From Dugong dugon (taxonomy: Eukaryota; Chordata; Mammalia; Sirenia; Dugongidae): 64,000 nucleotides of DNA. Below are positions 62,040-64,000 of the stretch, piece by piece. The position numbers and the translations under genes were made by a program. The stretch lies in assembly GCA_030035585.1 (NCBI GenBank), contig CM057469.1:66357501-66421500 (forward strand), in the 5' to 3' direction. Every line of letters starts with the position of its first letter. The stretch's first letter is position 1. Under the pieces are notes generated by a model. It was not told where the DNA came from, searched no databases, and saw only the letters and a program-made list of their open reading frames with translations.

Positions 62040-62280
62040 GTGGGAGTGGCTGACTGAGGCCCTCTTTGAAAGCCTTCACAGAGGATGTGGCTTATGAGCT
62101 GAATGTTGAAGGATAAAAAAGATTTCACTACGTAAGGAGGAGGAAGGGTGTTCTAGGCCTACAGCAACATGTGCTGAACCTGGCATATCTAGTAGGCCTG
62201 AGGTGCAGCTGACGTGGGGTGACAGAGGGAGGCTAGGAAAAGACCAAGAAGGGGAATCGATGCTACGTAAGGAGTTTAGA

Positions 62281-62625
62281 TATGAGGTATGGTGGTTCAG
62301 TGGTAGAATTCTCCCCTTCAATGCAAGAGACCATATGGGGCAGTTCTACTCTGTCCTATAGGGTCACTATGAAACTGAATCGACTCGACAGAAGCAGGGT
62401 TTTTATGCAAGAGACCCAGGTTCCATTCCCAACCAATATATGTCATGCACAGCCACCACCCGTCTGTCAGTGGAGGCTTACATGCTGTCAGCCTGCTGAA
62501 CAGGTTTCAGCAGAGCTTCCAGACTAAGACAGAGTAGGAAGAAAGGCCAGGCGACCTACTTCAGAAAGTCAAGACCAGGCAGTGTTTCGTTCTGTGGTGA
62601 GTGGGGTCACCATGAGTTGGATAGA
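62281..62625 (+). mobile_element. tRNA-Gly-headed SINE, split by a truncated AfroSINE
   Basis: The head 'tatggtggttcagtggtaga' and 'attctccccttcaatgcaag' is close to a tRNA-Gly(GCC) gene. After an AfroSINE insertion the head resumes with 'cccaggttccattccc' (B-box region). The RTE-like body follows ('tcagtggaggcttacatgct', 'cagcagagcttccagactaa'), and the tail includes 'ggcagtgtttcgttctgtgg'. Confidence 0.85.
62333..62404 (+). mobile_element. AfroSINE, 5'-truncated, inside the tRNA-Gly SINE head, exact TSD
   Basis: Only 'atatggggcagttctactct' to 'gactcgacagaagcagggtt' is present (72 bp). The exact 12-bp duplication is 'atgcaagagacc' (62321-62332 and 62405-62416). This is a 5'-truncated SINE insertion. 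Confidence 0.93.
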
Positions 62626-62854
62626 CTAAAGGAGTTTAGACTTCTAACAATGCAACAGGGAAATCGCAGTGGTTTTTACGCACCATCAGCATAGGATTAG
62701 ATTTGCATTTTAGAAAGATATTTGCCACAGGGTGGAGAAGGGGCTGCACAGAGGATCATGGACTGGAAGGGTGTCGCAAGAATCCAGTCAGATCTGGCCC
62801 TAACTCAAGTCGTGATCCTGAGGCTAAAACAGCAACCTCATCTGAGAAATTTCT

Positions 62855-63075
62855 GAGGGTCAGGACACAAGCTTTGGAGTTAGGTGGGTTGAATGGTGGC
62901 TCCAGGCCTCTAGCTGTGGCCCTTGGGCAAGTTCTTAACTTCTTTTAAACCTCACCTTTCTCCTTGTATAAGGGAGAAAAGCTGCCTCCTGGGTTATTGT
63001 GCAGATGAAATGAGATCATGCTCTTAGCACAGGACCTGCACATGGTCCTCCCTCAGTCAGCGGTATCACAGTGAT
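62855..63075 (+). repeat. MIR SINE, sense
   Basis: 'caggacacaagctttggagt', 'cttgggcaagttcttaactt', 'tgtgcagatgaaatgagatc' and 'agcacaggacctgcacatgg' follow MIR order. Confidence 0.82.
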
Positions 63076-63099
63076 GATGATGATGACGATGATGATGAT
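63071..63099. repeat. (GAT)n microsatellite
   Basis: About nine GAT units with one GAC interruption, at the end of a MIR. Confidence 0.95.
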
Positions 63100-63762
63100 T
63101 AACACTTTGATGGCTGACTGGCTGTGGGCTCAAGGTAAGCAATGGGAGAGTCAAGGATTATCTCCAAGGTTAATTCTGGGTGGGTGAAGGGACATATCAC
63201 AACCAGGCTGGGGAGACAGAAAGAGGGCCTGACCTGGAAGAAAAGGCAATGCTCTTGGTTTTGAATATGTTGAGCTTGGAATGACTACAGTATTTTGTTT
63301 TATTGATAGTTAGTTGAAAATACAGATTGAAAGATGGCTCAGAGCTGGAAGTACAAATCCATGAGTCATTCAGGATCAAGTCTTAGGGAACATGAACTCA
63401 TAGGGCATATGAGTCATAAATATTTTGTTTAAAATGAAAGTTCTAGTTGAGGGATGTCAGAAACAGAGAGCTATTCAGCAAATATGGCCTGAGAGCCAGC
63501 AACGTGCCTGGCACTGACTGCCCTGGACCCTGAGGACTGAACACACAGACCTCCCTACGGAGAGCTCACATTGTCACGGGGGAGTCACACCTGTCGATAA
63601 ACCCTCCACCTGGAGAGTGGAAAATCACCACAGAGAAGAAGGTGGGGTGCAGTGATGTTGAGGGCCTGGGCGAGGCCCACGCTAGCACCAGCGGTCCAGG
63701 AAGGCCTCCATGAGGAGGGGACATTTCAACTGAGACCTAAGATTACAGCAAACATTAACTAT

Positions 63763-63927
63763 TGTTGTTACTGGGTGCCACTGAGTCAATTCGCACTCAC
63801 AGAGACCCCATGTGATAGAGTTGAACTGCCCCATAGGGATTTCTAGGCTATAATCTTATGGAGGGTCTGAAGCACGAACCTTTCAGTTAGCAGCCAATCT
63901 CTTAACTGTTGCTCCACCAGGGTTCCC
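63763..63927 (-). mobile_element. AfroSINE, antisense, with internal deletion
   Basis: 'ctgggtgccactgagtcaat', 'gttgaactgccccataggga', 'ctataatcttatggagggtc' and the head ending 'ctccaccagggttcc'. The 'gcagactgccacatctttct' block is missing after 'atcttatgg'. Confidence 0.88.
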
Positions 63928-63929
63928 TG

Positions 63930-64000
63930 AGCGCTTACTAAACACAAGGCTCCATTCTAGGCCCTTTACATGCATTACCCCTTTTGACCCTCACAATGTC
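63930..64000 (-). repeat. MIR SINE start, antisense, cut by window edge
   Basis: 'gagcgcttactaaacacaag', 'ccattctaggccctttacat' and 'tgaccctcacaatgtc' are the first 70 bp of an antisense MIR that continues beyond the window. Confidence 0.75.

Larger units (their letters stand above)
62040..63600 (-). repeat. Probable L2, antisense, fragmented
   Basis: 62085-62280 ('ttatgagctgaatgttgaag', 'ggaagggtgttctaggccta', 'cagcaacatgtgctgaacct') and 62640-62850 read like antisense L2. 63120-63600 is similar. A SINE (62281-62625) and a MIR (62855-63075) interrupt it. Assignment is by phrase similarity only. Confidence 0.5.

Overview
The window is mammalian intergenic or intronic DNA, almost certainly from an afrothere and most likely an elephant. 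Three signals support this. About forty whole, split or partial copies are AfroSINEs, a tRNA-derived SINE confined to Afrotheria. There are ten RTE (BovB-type) LINE segments whose 3' end resembles the AfroSINE tail. There are L1 elements with a distinctive long 3' UTR. Older mammalian layers (MIR, L2, L1M, MaLR/ERVL LTRs, hAT and Tc/mariner elements) lie between them. No host exon, functional RNA gene or intact host coding sequence could be supported. Every long ORF that could be interpreted is a fragment of a retrotransposon protein, and the rest look like chance. No bacterial feature, CRISPR array or operon is present. Family names come from memory of consensus sequences, without a database search.

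Layout. 1-6.5 kb: a MIR split by an AfroSINE, AfroSINE nested in AfroSINE, and three RTE pieces, one (4.7-6.5 kb) with a recognisable but damaged reverse transcriptase. 6.6-9.4 kb: an afrothere LTR, an ERVL-type LTR split by an AfroSINE, and a 189-bp Tigger-like miniature element. 9.5-12 kb: an L1 3' end inserted in another L1 3' end. 14.37-14.54 kb: a near-perfect 177-bp palindrome. 20.0-22.07 kb: an old L1 split by an LTR and by a SINE-in-SINE pair. 22.3-25.0 kb: a 2.7-kb antisense L1 with decayed ORF2. 27.9-31.4 kb: a hAT element, an LTR inside an AfroSINE, a tRNA-Gly-headed SINE and an ERVL solo LTR. 33-46 kb: dense nested SINE, L1 and LTR insertions. 50.8-57.4 kb: two long antisense RTE copies, one carrying a solo LTR and a truncated AfroSINE. 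57.5-64 kb: L2, MIR, AfroSINE and a tRNA-Gly SINE split by a truncated AfroSINE.

How the parts relate. RTE probably supplied the machinery for AfroSINE and for the tRNA-Gly SINE, since both carry RTE-like 3' ends. The tRNA-Gly SINE body also resembles the RTE 5' region. Target-site duplications (TSDs) read by eye resolve many insertions and give a relative chronology. The most striking pattern is repeated AfroSINE insertion into one internal site of other AfroSINEs (TAATCTTTA on the insert's sense strand), always in the opposite orientation. The palindrome, an LTR-like unit ending in poly(A) and an L1 insertion with foreign 5' sequence are the other leads. I see no evidence for a new multi-gene system.
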